In this document: one piece after another, positions 20,801 to 29,300 of the stretch
Position numbering within the stretch: position 1 is the stretch's first letter
Layout: each line of letters starts with the position of its first letter
From: Diacronema lutheri
Taxonomy: Eukaryota; Haptophyta; Pavlovophyceae; Pavlovales; Pavlovaceae
Assembly: GCA_019448385.1 (NCBI GenBank)
Contig: JAGTXO010000003.1
Location: 806,001-870,000 of the forward strand
DNA: 64,000 bases
Direction: 5' to 3'
Made by a program: the position numbers and the translations under genes
Notes under the pieces: generated by a model
Told to the model about the DNA's origin: nothing
Seen by the model: only the letters and a program-made list of their open reading frames with translations
Databases searched by the model: none

Positions 20801-23056
20801 ATCACCGCGCTCGCGCGGTCGGCGCCGTCCGCCGCCGAGCTGCGCGCGTGGCTCGTGCACTCGCGCGCGCGCACGCTCGACGCGCGCGCGCTCGCGCAGC
20901 GCGCGCATCTCCGCCTGTCCGAGGCGCAGAGCGACGTGAGCGACCTCGCGCAGGCGCTGCCTCCCAAGCGGCGCGCGGCGCACACGGTTGCGTGGGAATG
21001 CCTCGCGCGCCTGCCGCCGTTCGCCAACGCGCTCATCACCTTGCGCGACGAGCTCGCGCGCGAGCTGCCGCCTACGCCGCCTGCTCAGTGTCGGTGCTTC
21101 CCGCCGCATCAGCAGATGTGCGCGTACGAGGCGCGCAAGCAGCGCGTGCTCGACGCCCGGCTCGCGCCCGTCGCGGCGCAGCTGCGCGCGCTCGTCGGCG
21201 GCTTCGAGCACGCCGGCGCCGACGGCGCGGTCGCCGCGTTCGGCGCGCCAGCGCCGCAGCCGCATGCGCCGCCATTGTGGGGCCAGCGCGCGCCCGAGCC
21301 CGTCGCCGCACCTTTGCCGCCCACCCTCTTCGAGCTCGGCGTCGCGGAAGAGCTGCGCCGCGCGATGCTTCAAGAGCTCGCGCCGCGCCTGTGGGTGGCG
21401 CTGCCATACGCCGCCGCCTTTGACGCGCATGTGCGTCGGCTGCGCGCATGCGCGGCGCCGACGCAACTCGGCGTCCGCCCGCCACTCGCGCTGCCCTCCC
21501 TGTGGGCGCCGGCGATCTCTGAGCTCGTCACGCTCTCCGCCGCGCAGTCGGCGCCGGACGCGCTCGCGGTGATCGTGCGCACGTGGGACTGCACGCTTGG
21601 CGTGCTCGGCGTCACCGAGCTGCATGCAAGCGCGGACGACTTCCTTCCGCTCATGGCCTTCATCGTGATCCGCGCCGCGGTGCCCCAGCTCCTCAGCACG
21701 GTGCACATGGCGTGGCTGTACACGCAGCGCAACGAATCGCAGGACATGTGGCTCTGCCATTTCATGGCGGCCGTCGGTTTCGTCGCGCAGCTGCACGACC
21801 CGCCGCAGCCGGCGCTCCGAGCCGACGCTGTCGACGCCGTCGGCGCCGTCGGCGCGCCGTCGGCCGAGGCAACGGCACGCGCCGCGCTGAGCGCGCCTGC
21901 CGTGCTGCGCGGCGGGCGCGAACCGTCACTCTGGCCGCCGCCGGCAGACGAGGCATCGATCGGGACAGGCGCGGTTTCGTCAATTGCCACTTCCGCCGAC
22001 GCAGCCGCCAGCTCCGTACCAACGGTCGCCTCGCCGCACGCGGGCGCTCCGCCGCACGCACACGGCGCCGGCTGGCTGGACGCTGCGCGCCGGCGTGCCC
22101 CGTTGCACCTCCCGAGGCGCCATTCGACATCGTTGCTCGGCCTCGGCCTCGGCAGCCGCGCGCCAGGCGCGGCCGCTGCCGGCGGCACGGACGGCGCGGC
22201 CGACGTGCAGTCCGCCGCCTCGCCGTCCGTGCCCGGACAAAGATATGCGCAGTCCGGCGTTGCGTCTGCAGGCGCGGATGTGGGTATGGCGGCAGTCGGC
22301 TCGCCGGCGCCGATCGGCGTCGAGCACGTCGAGCTCACGATGCCGTCGCCGTCGCCCGCGAGCGCGGCGTGGAGCATCGAGCTACGCGACAAGATGGTCG
22401 CGATGGGTGTGCGGCACGAGGCCGTCGACGCGGCGGCCGACGTGCTGCGCGCAGCGGCGGACGACGACGGGCGCGCGGCGGACGGCGCGCTCGCTGCGGA
22501 GATGCTCTTTGAGTCGGGCCTCACGCGAGCGCAGGTGGAGGCGCAGCTGCTGCGCGGCCTGCTCGAGGTGTGCGCACGCGCCTCTCACGCCTCCCCACGC
22601 CTCGCCTCGCCTCGCGACGCGCCGCGCCTGCGACGCCGCGCCTGCCCTTGCGCACCGTGCGCCCGGCACCCGGCCGGCCCAGAGCCCAACTTGCGCGCGC
22701 TCCCATTCATTGCTGGCGCTCGCCGTCAACGCTTGGGGCATGACCGCGCGTGCGCCACCCAGGAGCATGACTGTGTGCAGCTGCTCGAACTCTTCGACTG
22801 TGCAGACCTCCTCTGCCACATTCGAGCGTCCGCCGGCCGAGTCGACCCGGCAGCCATCGTTACATTCTGCACCGGACTGCAGGAGCTGCGCGAGATGGGC
22901 TTCGCGCAGGCGGACGACATCCGCGCCGCGCTGCTGCGCAGCAACGGTCGGCATGAGCTCGCGCTCCAACTGCTGCTCGACAGTCAACAGGCGCCTCTCC
23001 TGACGCCCCCCGCAGTCACGGCAGAAGAGAGCGCGCGCGACGATCGCGTTCGCTGA
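14855..23056 (+). CDS. Giant protein with duplicated RasGAP-like/VPS9-like module and C-terminal UBA
   Basis: Exons 14855-22567 and 22763-23056 give about 2,668 residues; the 195-nt GT-AG intron is stopless and in frame. The protein appears to contain one ~1,200-residue module twice. Copy A has FVIQLLAEYFRVAPGAARFL near residue 210, ADTLVQAWLSPALDAPAAY near 340 and a VPS9-like helix pair with ADRIGVLAFLVVRAAP near 1,015. Copy B has FASQLLASHFRVLPCARRFL near 1,410, AAQLVVRCWLGPALRAPHAY near 1,625 and ADDFLPLMAFIVIRAAVP near 2,280. The PALxAPxAY block resembles the end of RasGAP domains; the ADDxLPxxxFxxxRA block is characteristic of VPS9 Rab5-family exchange factors. A UBA domain (LQELREMGFAQADDIRAAL) ends the protein. 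Together this recalls GAPVD1/RME-6 endocytic regulators with everything doubled. The VPS9 and UBA calls are reasonable; RasGAP is weaker. Long Ala/Gly-rich linkers are present. Confidence 0.68.
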   Translation: MESEIGPGEHAEVADWLEFHSRLAEVSTLGKLESRVQQALDDERQSAVRALHDAARSASHEWRRAMAVAGGGEAATRGNDWGRPPRPFQQHRPVHACLLQYMRSAPRLLADSLERAGVLHSRSAAHTAAADGSASAMGDELVPALLALFGSLHNVLEELRWLAFADAVCTRRLARCDMRCVGAARVAGGASEPPAAAPAGAEPASSERFAERGSFVIQLLAEYFRVAPGAARFLTLVAGPPLDDAIRAASAGWRASTPTAHAPRASDAGRDGEGGSDARARAPLERAAPRALARETACTLLRSMRAHAPLAPVGVRHVLAAIRRGARARGASSALADALVADTLVQAWLSPALDAPAAYALRLETLLAEGCAQADMPRVSGAFDGAGRTESSDGSGCSDEDSEAEERVPLDEPREPLLAAIAFELRALIPALAHAAQNEDGGPRGALPRPVPGASPLSKRAKLLQHVVRAISWPRPITRALPPPAELNRAVPPVTIEVTLRHVSLLRAIFGADRRALAAALGGDGSALLSCLANVDKCADTVLHASADVTVSFSVSAGSEADLAAPPAPAVAAPAAERDAQPADELLDAEKLCHVLSRLHLSSAELAPPAAPGAGGGAGAPFLELLDEVQAQQACAHSAGVLALTTQLQQVSNLLRAAPPLPAPVAPMPGGAAEHADADARRRAPLWRSLRAALRARERALGRAALACRHAARSVTLLEDAAAVARADAAHASECALAYAVARALRSRGPAAALRAWARELARGAADGSTAPARGAAVAEPVERMTRRLADGLLRGRAHEWRHGLALRAPLPTVTATVTATFASALESSRGGGGASAAGGAEREVRWRARVIGRLHEAVSARAYEFALEAMPDDEAFAALVAAERARGGAAAELGVSGAQVAAAAVLQPLVSLELARMSRHHSAQAKVACVVRVWAAVLRHCPGEERMDGADAPGGGGGDGGGGGHAAARAIVGSGGAWPAPAPLNLAQDAAHSDADEEEEALAVVSAPDAEAAMADRIGVLAFLVVRAAPTSALADALYTLTAHPAPPTPALPFFITALFRARNLSLGGAAVAAEAAQAATAGVATVVGAAAEAGAAATGALRGNGDSHTMAAHGAPCGGVDAWIAAGGMRADDDGGGGDGVAASAPAGSGSHVDPDTESDAESGAESDAESDAESDAGAKPDGGAPGASGRGAGRGGGRDGGDGACSLLAELRAAVCAERRIGRLLSATLTESHSRLSEACLQAYALRREEAAIAALIERWPAGAASDVPPDPAESSVAAEQDASALTRLGARAPHTRLVRLLREHPQLLCAAFDARGWLRPDAPPSTAPNVMVRILIVALHGAQPERCSRLAADAVCVALSNALGAREPTPPLPHAPPGALGPPAAPPAAPGAMGLPPVDRLARLALPEHGFASQLLASHFRVLPCARRFLQCSLAHVLETILASSAELELSVRPHDVVRALAPADALAVVADALGFAGGNTAVPRDGGTVVTAGADAGATPGQIAEQHAGAHSAGVGARAVESSKGHQADAATWAAVSRARGALEAALGGPAGDAIWRHALVRAKAAERAAALDSACELVLHALAAAAGARGAHGSPLGACRLLAAIRNHAARRTPLGGGAADALAAQLVVRCWLGPALRAPHAYSIALRCAIGAAATRNLRALADALGRAACAKDAAAAALGGRTAQQLATLVNRLLQAGDLAPLARAAVDATAAPAAPASPAAPIAPSRALAPVQPAAPPVVLTRRAFSSLWALLIRARATESAALAAPPPGPLDGATGPLARRSMEAERIAAAAEAAADPVAQLDALLALTRADAEEWHSHGGYATSARVPDGGVRSGGRHAPAAVPSAAQPPQPRMLLLDGADDGAFDGACADGAGGARAAETHDEALLAALAGSPRFAAALAAATVRPACARARAHALESASRRAGRRGASAREPAPGHVDAPARRDAERRARALRAAASACALAGDVDGAVAITALARSAPSAAELRAWLVHSRARTLDARALAQRAHLRLSEAQSDVSDLAQALPPKRRAAHTVAWECLARLPPFANALITLRDELARELPPTPPAQCRCFPPHQQMCAYEARKQRVLDARLAPVAAQLRALVGGFEHAGADGAVAAFGAPAPQPHAPPLWGQRAPEPVAAPLPPTLFELGVAEELRRAMLQELAPRLWVALPYAAAFDAHVRRLRACAAPTQLGVRPPLALPSLWAPAISELVTLSAAQSAPDALAVIVRTWDCTLGVLGVTELHASADDFLPLMAFIVIRAAVPQLLSTVHMAWLYTQRNESQDMWLCHFMAAVGFVAQLHDPPQPALRADAVDAVGAVGAPSAEATARAALSAPAVLRGGREPSLWPPPADEASIGTGAVSSIATSADAAASSVPTVASPHAGAPPHAHGAGWLDAARRRAPLHLPRRHSTSLLGLGLGSRAPGAAAAGGTDGAADVQSAASPSVPGQRYAQSGVASAGADVGMAAVGSPAPIGVEHVELTMPSPSPASAAWSIELRDKMVAMGVRHEAVDAAADVLRAAADDDGRAADGALAAEMLFESGLTRAQVEAQLLRGLLEVCARASHASPRLASPRDAPRLRRRACPCAPCARHPAGPEPNLRALPFIAGARRQRLGHDRACATQEHDCVQLLELFDCADLLCHIRASAGRVDPAAIVTFCTGLQELREMGFAQADDIRAALLRSNGRHELALQLLLDSQQAPLLTPPAVTAEESARDDRVR
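18330..18390 (+). repeat. 12-bp coding repeat, acidic (ESDA)n
   Basis: About five units close to GAGTCCGACGCC encode ESDA/ESGA repeats in the linker after the first VPS9-like region of the giant protein. Slippage-prone low-complexity sequence. Confidence 0.8.
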
Positions 23057-23109
23057 GCGAACGAGGGAACTGGGTGGGTGCACTGCGATGATTGTGGCCA
23101 CGCCAAGTT

Positions 23110-24057
23110 TCATGCGCTCCCCCCATCCATCACACCGTACACATTGACGCCTGACCCGTCTGTGCAAGCCATCCATTCACCCGCGGAGGGTGCGCGGCCG
23201 GGCGACGGGTCGCCCGGCGACTGGACGCGAGCGGCAAGTGGGCGCGGTTTCGCGGTCCGCGAGGAGTCTGCGCTCGCCACGCTCGCCGCACTCGCCCATG
23301 GGCGGGGGCCCACGCAACGCTCGTAGCTGGCCGGTGGGCTGCGCGATGGCTGCCGGGGCGGCCGTTCGGCGTGCAGCGGCATCGTCCACAGCGGGTGGTC
23401 CATTGCGCGCCGTGACTTGGCGGAAACATCGCCCGTGCTGCGGTGCGCCTTGCTCACGTGCAGCGTGCGCTGTACCGCCGCAGTAGGCATCGGTAATCGG
23501 TGCACGCCGGCCGCCGGCGCAAACCGACGGGCGAAGAGCGCCTCATCGACGCCGAGCGGCCGGCGGAGCTGCGGCCGCATGTCGGGTGCGCTCGCGTTGC
23601 GTGGCGAAGCGGAGAGGTCGGGCGCGCGAGCGGTGATCCGCGTGCCGATCGGCCACGCTGGAACGCTGACGCTCCCCCGATCCAAAGCGCTTGGTGGCCG
23701 CGCCTTGCGCATTGCAGCTGTCGCGTGCCGCGGCGACGTTGAGCTGAATAGCGGCCGCTCGTTGCGCACAAGCTGGCCTGCTGGAGTAGGCCTGGGCGCG
23801 GGCGCAGCGACGCTGAGCGCCATCTCGGCGCGCGCGCGCGGCGCTGGCATTGCCACGCTCCCGTCGCTGTGAATGTTTGCGTGCATCAGCATGACGGCCT
23901 CGAGAAGAGCGCGCTCCGCCTGCGCGTCTGCGTCCTCAAGCGTTGGCAGCGGCGCGCGCACGGCCGAGGAGAGGCGCGCGAGGATCGCTTGATCCACCAG
24001 CTCAGACACCTCGGCGACCTGGGCGAGCATACTCATGATCCGCCGTTTCAATTTCAA
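23110..24057 (-). CDS. Hypothetical basic protein
   Basis: The frame encodes 315 residues with a start at 24057; a second ATG lies eight codons later. The first 65 residues look like amphipathic helices (MLAQVAEVSELVDQAILARL, then EDADAQAERALLEAVMLMHANI). The rest is Pro/Ser/Arg/Ala-rich and probably disordered, with no recognised domain. It is head-to-head with the kinase gene, 56 bp apart, and convergent with the giant gene, 53 bp apart. The compact fit between neighbours and the organised N terminus favour a real gene. The disordered part could be chance reading in GC-rich DNA. Confidence 0.5.
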   Translation of the reverse strand: MKLKRRIMSMLAQVAEVSELVDQAILARLSSAVRAPLPTLEDADAQAERALLEAVMLMHANIHSDGSVAMPAPRARAEMALSVAAPAPRPTPAGQLVRNERPLFSSTSPRHATAAMRKARPPSALDRGSVSVPAWPIGTRITARAPDLSASPRNASAPDMRPQLRRPLGVDEALFARRFAPAAGVHRLPMPTAAVQRTLHVSKAHRSTGDVSAKSRRAMDHPLWTMPLHAERPPRQPSRSPPASYERCVGPRPWASAASVASADSSRTAKPRPLAARVQSPGDPSPGRAPSAGEWMACTDGSGVNVYGVMDGGSA

Positions 24058-24113
24058 GAAACGGTCTATGTAACGGTCTCAAGTCTTTTCCTTCCAAAGT
24101 GAAGACGTTTGTG

Positions 24114-25966
24114 ATGATGGCCGAGCGGCACGGCTCCGTGGGTCGGCAGCAGAAAATCAGAACTCCCGGCGCGCGACGAAGCGACGAGGATGTGTACCGG
24201 CAGATCACGAACCGGTCGGTGGACGATGACATGGCGCTGCGCGCACGCCGACACAGCACACTGCCTGCGGGCGGCGCCAATCTGCAGCGTTCGCAGTCTG
24301 GGGCGGCGGGATTCACGGTGCTCACGATCAACCTGGCCGACATCAAATGGATACGGCGCATCGGCAAGGGCGATTATGGCGAGGTCTGGCTCGCTCGCCA
24401 CGAGGGCGCGAATCGCACGATGGCGGTGCGCGCAGGCCGCGGCGCGCGGCATGCGGTGCGCTGGCGCGCGCGTGCATCACGCGCGCCTCGGGCGCACTCG
24501 ATCTGGTCCGCTTGTCACGAGGGCGCGAATTGCACGCTGGCGCTGCGCACACGCCGCGGCGCGCAGCGCGCTGCGCGCTCACGTGCGCGTGCATCATGCG
24601 CGCCCGTGCGCGCTCCCGCTCGCACTGCAGGTGAAGAGGATCAACAAGGGCCTCATCACCGACGAGTCGCGTATCGCCTTCCTGCAGGAGATCCGGCTGC
24701 TTTCGTCACTACGACACGCGAACCTCGTCAAGGCGCGGGCAGCGCATCGCGCGCTTTTCCGCACACGCCGCCTGGCCCGCCGTCAAAGGCGCCATGGAGT
24801 TTCCCCCGTCCCACGCCACGTGCCCGCCGGCCATCCCACGCTTCGTCTCACCCCGCCGCCTCGCCGCCCACGCCCCTGCGAAGGTGTACGGCGCGTGCGA
24901 TTCGCCGAGCAGAGGCCTCTTCCTCTTTGTCGAGCTGTGCGCCGGCTCGTGGCGCGAGCGGCTCGACGACGCCGAGCCGATCCCGCCCAGAGTGCTCGTG
25001 AGCGTGCTGCGCGGTGTGGCCGCTGGCATGGCTTACCTACACGACAAGGGCGTCGTGCACCGCGACCTCAAAGCTGCGAACGTGCTGCTGCGCGCCGCAA
25101 AGGACGAGCTCGACGATGCCTACCCGGTCGTCTCAGACATGGGCCTCGCGCGGCACGTGGCGATGGATGGTAAGATGACGGTGCGCGGCACGACGTGGGT
25201 GATGGCGCCCGAGATGCTCCGCCACGGCACCTACGACGCTGCAGTCGACATCTTCTCGTACGGCATCCTGATTGGAGAATCTGTGACTCGGCTCGACGCA
25301 GAGGACGTTCCGCGCACTAAGCGGTTTCTCGTGGACTGGGACGAACTGCGCACCGAGGGCGCGATCGCGCTGGCTGCAGGCGCGCGCGGCCGGTGCTATG
25401 AGCGCCTTCTTTCCCTCGCCGCCGACTGCAGCGTTGACGAACCGTCCGCTCGTCCGCGCTTTGGCGTGGTCGTCGACCGGCTGCGTGCGCACGCGGCCGA
25501 GCTCGCGGCCGAGCCGGCCGACGACGAAACGACGAGCGGCGCACCGGGCAGCAGGGCTGTGGCCGCTGTGGCGGCGACGGTGTCTGCCGTGACGCTTGAG
25601 GTGGACGCTGACGCGCTTGACGCGCCGGTGGCGGCTGACCTCAGCGCGGCCGTGCCGCCGGATCGCGCGCCGGGCGTGCTCACGAGGTTGGCGTGGCTCG
25701 CGCGCTCATGTTGTCTCTGCTTTTGGCGGGAACGACCGCAGCTGGCGTCCGACGCATCGGCGGCGCCGCCGCCGTCGCCGCTCAAGCCGGCCGCGCCGAC
25801 CGACAAGAGCGGCGCGCCCACCGCATCGGACGCGCACCTCGCGCGCATCTCGTCGTTTCAAAAGTCGGCGCTCGACCAGGGCGACACTTTTCAGATGACG
25901 CTCTCCGTTCCCGCAATGCGCTCGTCGAGGGCAGGCGAGCCCGAGTCATCTGAATCGGACGCGTGA
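24114..25966 (+). CDS. Protein kinase, TKL-like, three exons
   Basis: Exons 24114-24425, 24631-24732 and 24884-25966 give 498 residues. The kinase domain is interrupted unless both introns are removed: exon 1 ends just after the glycine loop (IGKGDYGEVWLARHEGANRTMA), exon 2 starts with the ATP-binding lysine (VKRINKGL) and carries helix C (EIRLLSSLRHANLVK), and exon 3 continues VYGACDS. HRDLKAAN, the APE block (WVMAPEMLRHGTYDAAVDIFSYG) and the final CW(T/S)-like (CSVDEPSARP) block follow. The metal-binding DFG triplet reads DMG (SDMGLARH), tolerated in some active kinases. Hinge and loop sequences look tyrosine-kinase-like in the mixed-lineage sense. Residues 1-80 and about 330-498 are low-complexity. 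Intron 1 (205 nt, GT-AG) is not a multiple of three; intron 2 (151 nt) is apparently GC-AG. Confidence 0.88.
24393..24610 (+). repeat. Degenerate tandem duplication spanning an exon-intron border
   Basis: Two copies of about 100-115 bp start at 24393 and 24508 (both ...CACGAGGGCGCGAAT...). The first contains the end of kinase exon 1 and its splice donor (GCG|GTGCGC). The second lies wholly inside intron 1; at the matching point it reads GCGCTGCGC, so the donor GT is lost. Confidence 0.75.
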
Positions 25967-26600
25967 CTAGCGCGACGGAGGGAGACTAGCGCGACGCGGC
26001 CGCGGAAGCGGCTCGGCGACGTGTGAGGCCGCAAGCGCGACGTTCGTGCTCGTGTCCACCGCCGTGGCCGGGCCCGCACGCGTGACGCGGCGCTGCCGCA
26101 CGATGACCGGCACGACGAGCGCGATGCCAGCAAGAAAGGGCGCGCGCCACAGGCCGGCGAAGAGCCACTCGTCGCTGAAGCTCAGGCGCATCGTCGCGCT
26201 GACGGCCGACCCGAGCATGAGCCCGACGGTGGACGTGGCCAAGATGCTTGCGCCATAAAAAGTGGCGCTGCGCGACGGGTACGGCCTCGCCGACGACGGT
26301 GAGCGAGCCGACGAGCAGCCCGCCCACCGCGACGCTCTGCAGAAGGCGGAAGGTGGCAAACAGCAGCGGCGCAAGTGCGCCGATGGACGCGCACCCCGGC
26401 TGAAGGCCGATGCCGAGCGTGGAAAGCGCGATGAACACAAGAGCAGCCTTGAGCGCGCGCCCGCGCCCGCACTCGCGGTCGCCGTCGTAAATTTGCTGCC
26501 GAGCGACGCGGAATACACGAGCCAGAAGAAGGTCTCGGGGTTCGCGCTCTTTTTAAGCCACGGTCTGTCCGGATCCTCGTCGTCGCTCCGGAGTGCGCGC
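25967..26600 (-). pseudogene. Decayed MFS transporter fragment
   Basis: Pieces of one major-facilitator-type protein appear in two frames. A segment near 26480-26530 (FFWLVYSASLG) is in one frame. The next part (DGDRECGRGRALK, helices with FIALSTLGIGLQPG and LLFATFRLLQSVAVGGLLVG) is in a second. The part after about 26262 (TFYGASILATSTVGLMLGSAV, FSDEWLFAGLWRAPFLAGIAL) is back in the first. This order matches helices 2-6 of the metabolite:H+ symporter branch. The frame changes occur at overlapping codons, leaving no room for introns. Helix 1 and the whole C-terminal half are missing. I read it as a pseudogene; two assembly errors plus a truncation is the less likely alternative. It ends one base after the kinase stop and its 5' side runs into the U2AF65-like gene's promoter. 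Confidence 0.7.
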
Positions 26601-26604
26601 GGCG

Positions 26605-28679
26605 ATGGCAGAGCAAGAGGGCGACGGGGGGAACGGCGCGCTGTCGGACGCGCCGCTGCCGGACGCGCCGATGGACGAGCGACCGATGGCTGCCGCGCAG
26701 GAGGCGGAGACAGAGCGCGAGCGCGCGCGCGCCGATTCGCGCGAGACACGCGAGGCCGAGGACGCGAACGGCGGCGACAGTGTCGGCGCAGTGCACGACG
26801 CGACCAGCGGCGCGGACGGCGCGCCTGCGAGCGCCGAGGACACAGCGGCGGAGGAGCGGCGGAAGCGGCGCGAGCGCCGTCGTGGGCTGGCATGGGACAA
26901 GGACGCGCAGGGCAACGCCGTCGCGCCCGCGCCCCTCCTTGCCGTCGCGAGCGCGCACGTGCCTGGCGCGGCGCTCGGCGCGCTCGCGCCGCTCGCCGTA
27001 CCGGCGCCGGCGCCGAGTCCACTGCAGCAGCAGGCGACCCTGACGCGGCGCGCGCGCCGGCTGCACGTTGGCTCGCTTCCGCCCGGCATCAGCATCCAGC
27101 TGCTGCGCGACCTCTTTAACTCGTCGCTGCTGAGCGCCGGCCTGACGATCGGCGGCGCGCCCGACGTGATCAACGACGTGCAGATGGGCGGCGAGGGCAA
27201 GTTCGCGTTCATCGAGTTCCGCTCGGTGCGCGAGGCAACGTCGGCGCTTGCGCTCGACGGCCTCGACCTCCTCGGCCGCAAAATCCGCGTGCAGCGACCC
27301 AATGACTTCGTCGTACCCCCCCTCGAGCTGCACGCTGTGATCATACCGGCCGGCATGAGCGCGCGCGAGCCTCAGGCCGCGCACGCGCCGCTCGGCGTGC
27401 TGCCGGGCGCCTTTCCCGGCGTCGTCCCCGGCGCGATGCCCGGCGGGATCCACGCCGCAATGGCCGGCTTTGGCGTCGGCGTGCCGGCCTATGCGCTGGG
27501 TGGCGCGCTGCACCCACCCCTTCCCCCGCTCCCGCCCGCGAGCGTGGCGAGCGCGCTCAACGCACAGGCGCTCGCGCACGCGGCCACGAACAACCCGATG
27601 CAGGCGCAGCTGACGGCGCACCAGATCTCGCGCAAAGCGCGTCGACTCCACGTCGGCAACCTGCCGCAGGGTATGGGCATCACGCCCGCCATGCTGAAGC
27701 AATTCTTCAACGCGACGCTCATGGCGACCGGCCTTGTCGACCCGTCCAAGCCGGGCGAGCCAGTCATCGACGTGACGATCAACACGGCGGGCAAGTTTGC
27801 GTTTGCCGAATTTCGATGCATTGCCGAGGCTACTTCCGCGCTCACGCTGAACAACGTCGAGCTGGCAGGCCGGCAGCTCCGCGTCGAACGGCCGCGGGAT
27901 TACACGCCCGTCGCAACAAGCGTCCTGCCCGACCTCGAGCGCGCGGGCGTCGTCGGCGAGACGCCCATTTGCAATATGCAGCAGATCGCGGAGCACTGCG
28001 CATCCGGCGGGGGTGCGTGCGTCCGTCCGTCCATCCGCGCGCGCGGCCTCGCGCGGATACCACCCCCCCGTTTGGCGACGGCGGTCGGCCGCGCGCCCGG
28101 CCCGGCCGGCGCGCGCGCCGGCGGTGCGCCCACGGCTCACTCGCGCGCGTCGCTCGCCCCCATGCCATGCCTCTCGTGCGCGCTCGCTACCTGCGCGCCG
28201 CGCGCCGCGACGCAGTCCCCGTGCCGCTTGCCCCCACCGCCTTGCCCGGCGCGCCCTACGCCGCCCCATCGACGGCACTCTCGCCCGGCTTCCCGGCGGC
28301 GTCGTCGGTGCCCGCCGCGCCCGCGCTCGTCGTCGACGCGAGCAAGCGCGTGCTCGGCCTCTCGTCGATGGTGACGGACGTCGAGCTCAACGACGAGGAG
28401 GAGGTACGCGACATCCTCGACGACGCGCGCACCGAGTGCGCCAAGCACGGCCCCGTCGAGAGCCTGCTCCTCCTTCAGCGCGGCGTCGAGGTCGATTTGG
28501 CCGCTGGCCTGCCGGCCGCCGACAAGGTCATCTTCGTCAAGTTCGGCTCGGCGGACGCGGCGGCGGGCGCGGCGCGCGTGCTCCACGGCAAGAAGTTTGA
28601 CGGCAGGCTCGTCGCCGCCTCGTTCCACTCAGACGAGCAGTTTGACGCGCTCGGCGCGCTCCCGCACCACGCGGCGTGA
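26605..28679 (+). CDS. U2AF2: U2AF large subunit (U2AF65-like) splicing factor
   Basis: Exons 26605-28012 and 28216-28679 (203-nt GT-AG intron, not a multiple of three) give 623 residues. U2AF65 binds the pyrimidine tract upstream of the 3' splice site and recruits U2 snRNP. Two RNA-recognition motifs start with nearly identical ARRLHVGSLPPG (about 150) and ARRLHVGNLPQG (about 345), with RNP1-like KFAFIEFRSV and KFAFAEFRCI. The C-terminal third RRM (about 512-615; LNDEEEVRDILDDARTE, VESLLLLQRGVEV) is of the U2AF homology type, which binds proteins. The N-terminal RRRGLAWDKD, with its single tryptophan after basic residues, resembles the ligand motif through which U2AF65 holds the small subunit. 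There is no long RS domain; the N terminus is Glu/Arg/Ala-rich. The RRM1-RRM2 linker (about 235-340) is longer than in animals. Confidence 0.88.
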
Positions 28680-29300
28680 ACGCGCGCGTCCAGGGCGGGC
28701 GCCGCGCTGCGTGGCGAGGGGCGGGAGGAGGGAGAGGGGGGCGGATCGGTGGACTGTGCAAGGCGAACGAAGATGGCGGCAGAGCGCGCGGCGCCGCCGT
28801 GCTTCGCGCGCCGCTCCTCCGCGCGAGCTGAGCAGCCGGCTCTCTCCCTCCCTTCCCGCCCTTTCCCCGCCCATCCCCCATCCTGGTCGTTGGTTGGCCC
28901 GCGTGCCCCGCCCCGCTCCTTTCCCGCCCTTTCCCCGCCTTGTCCCCTTCAGCCGCCGCCCGCCGAGCCCAAGCCGCACGCACCCTCCAGTGTCAGCGAG
29001 AGCTGTGCGCATTGCGCAGCTCCCCTGCGCGCCCGACGGTCAACGGACGACGGGACGAGGCGGTGGCCGATGGGCCCAGACTGTGCGTTTCATCGCCGTT
29101 TTCAAGGTAAACGCCGCGGCGCCGGACACGCGCGGCTCTGCAATGTGCCATCCATGTCGTCCGCCGTTTTGCTGCTCAGCCCCTCAGCCTCGGCGGGCGC
29201 TCGTGACTGCGGGAGAGGGGTGAGAATGAGCTCTTTGAAGACACGGACAGTGAATGTGACTGTGTGAGTGCGTCGAGTGAACGGCCGTGCTGGTGCCGAC
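28680..29300. other. Intergenic region, 621 bp
   Basis: This lies between U2AF65-like and the PDI-like gene. The plus strand is pyrimidine-rich from about 28840 to 28960. A motif close to TTCCCGCCCTTTCCCCGCC occurs twice, near 28854 and 28921. Frames here are Arg/Pro/Ala-rich without domains, and I call none of them a gene. It probably holds the 3' UTR and the next promoter. Confidence 0.5.

Noticed and set aside
28749-29267. Plus-strand frame of 172 residues in the gap between U2AF65-like and PDI-like genes
   Set aside because: Pro/Ser/Ala/Arg-rich with no organised segment; more likely UTR or spacer.
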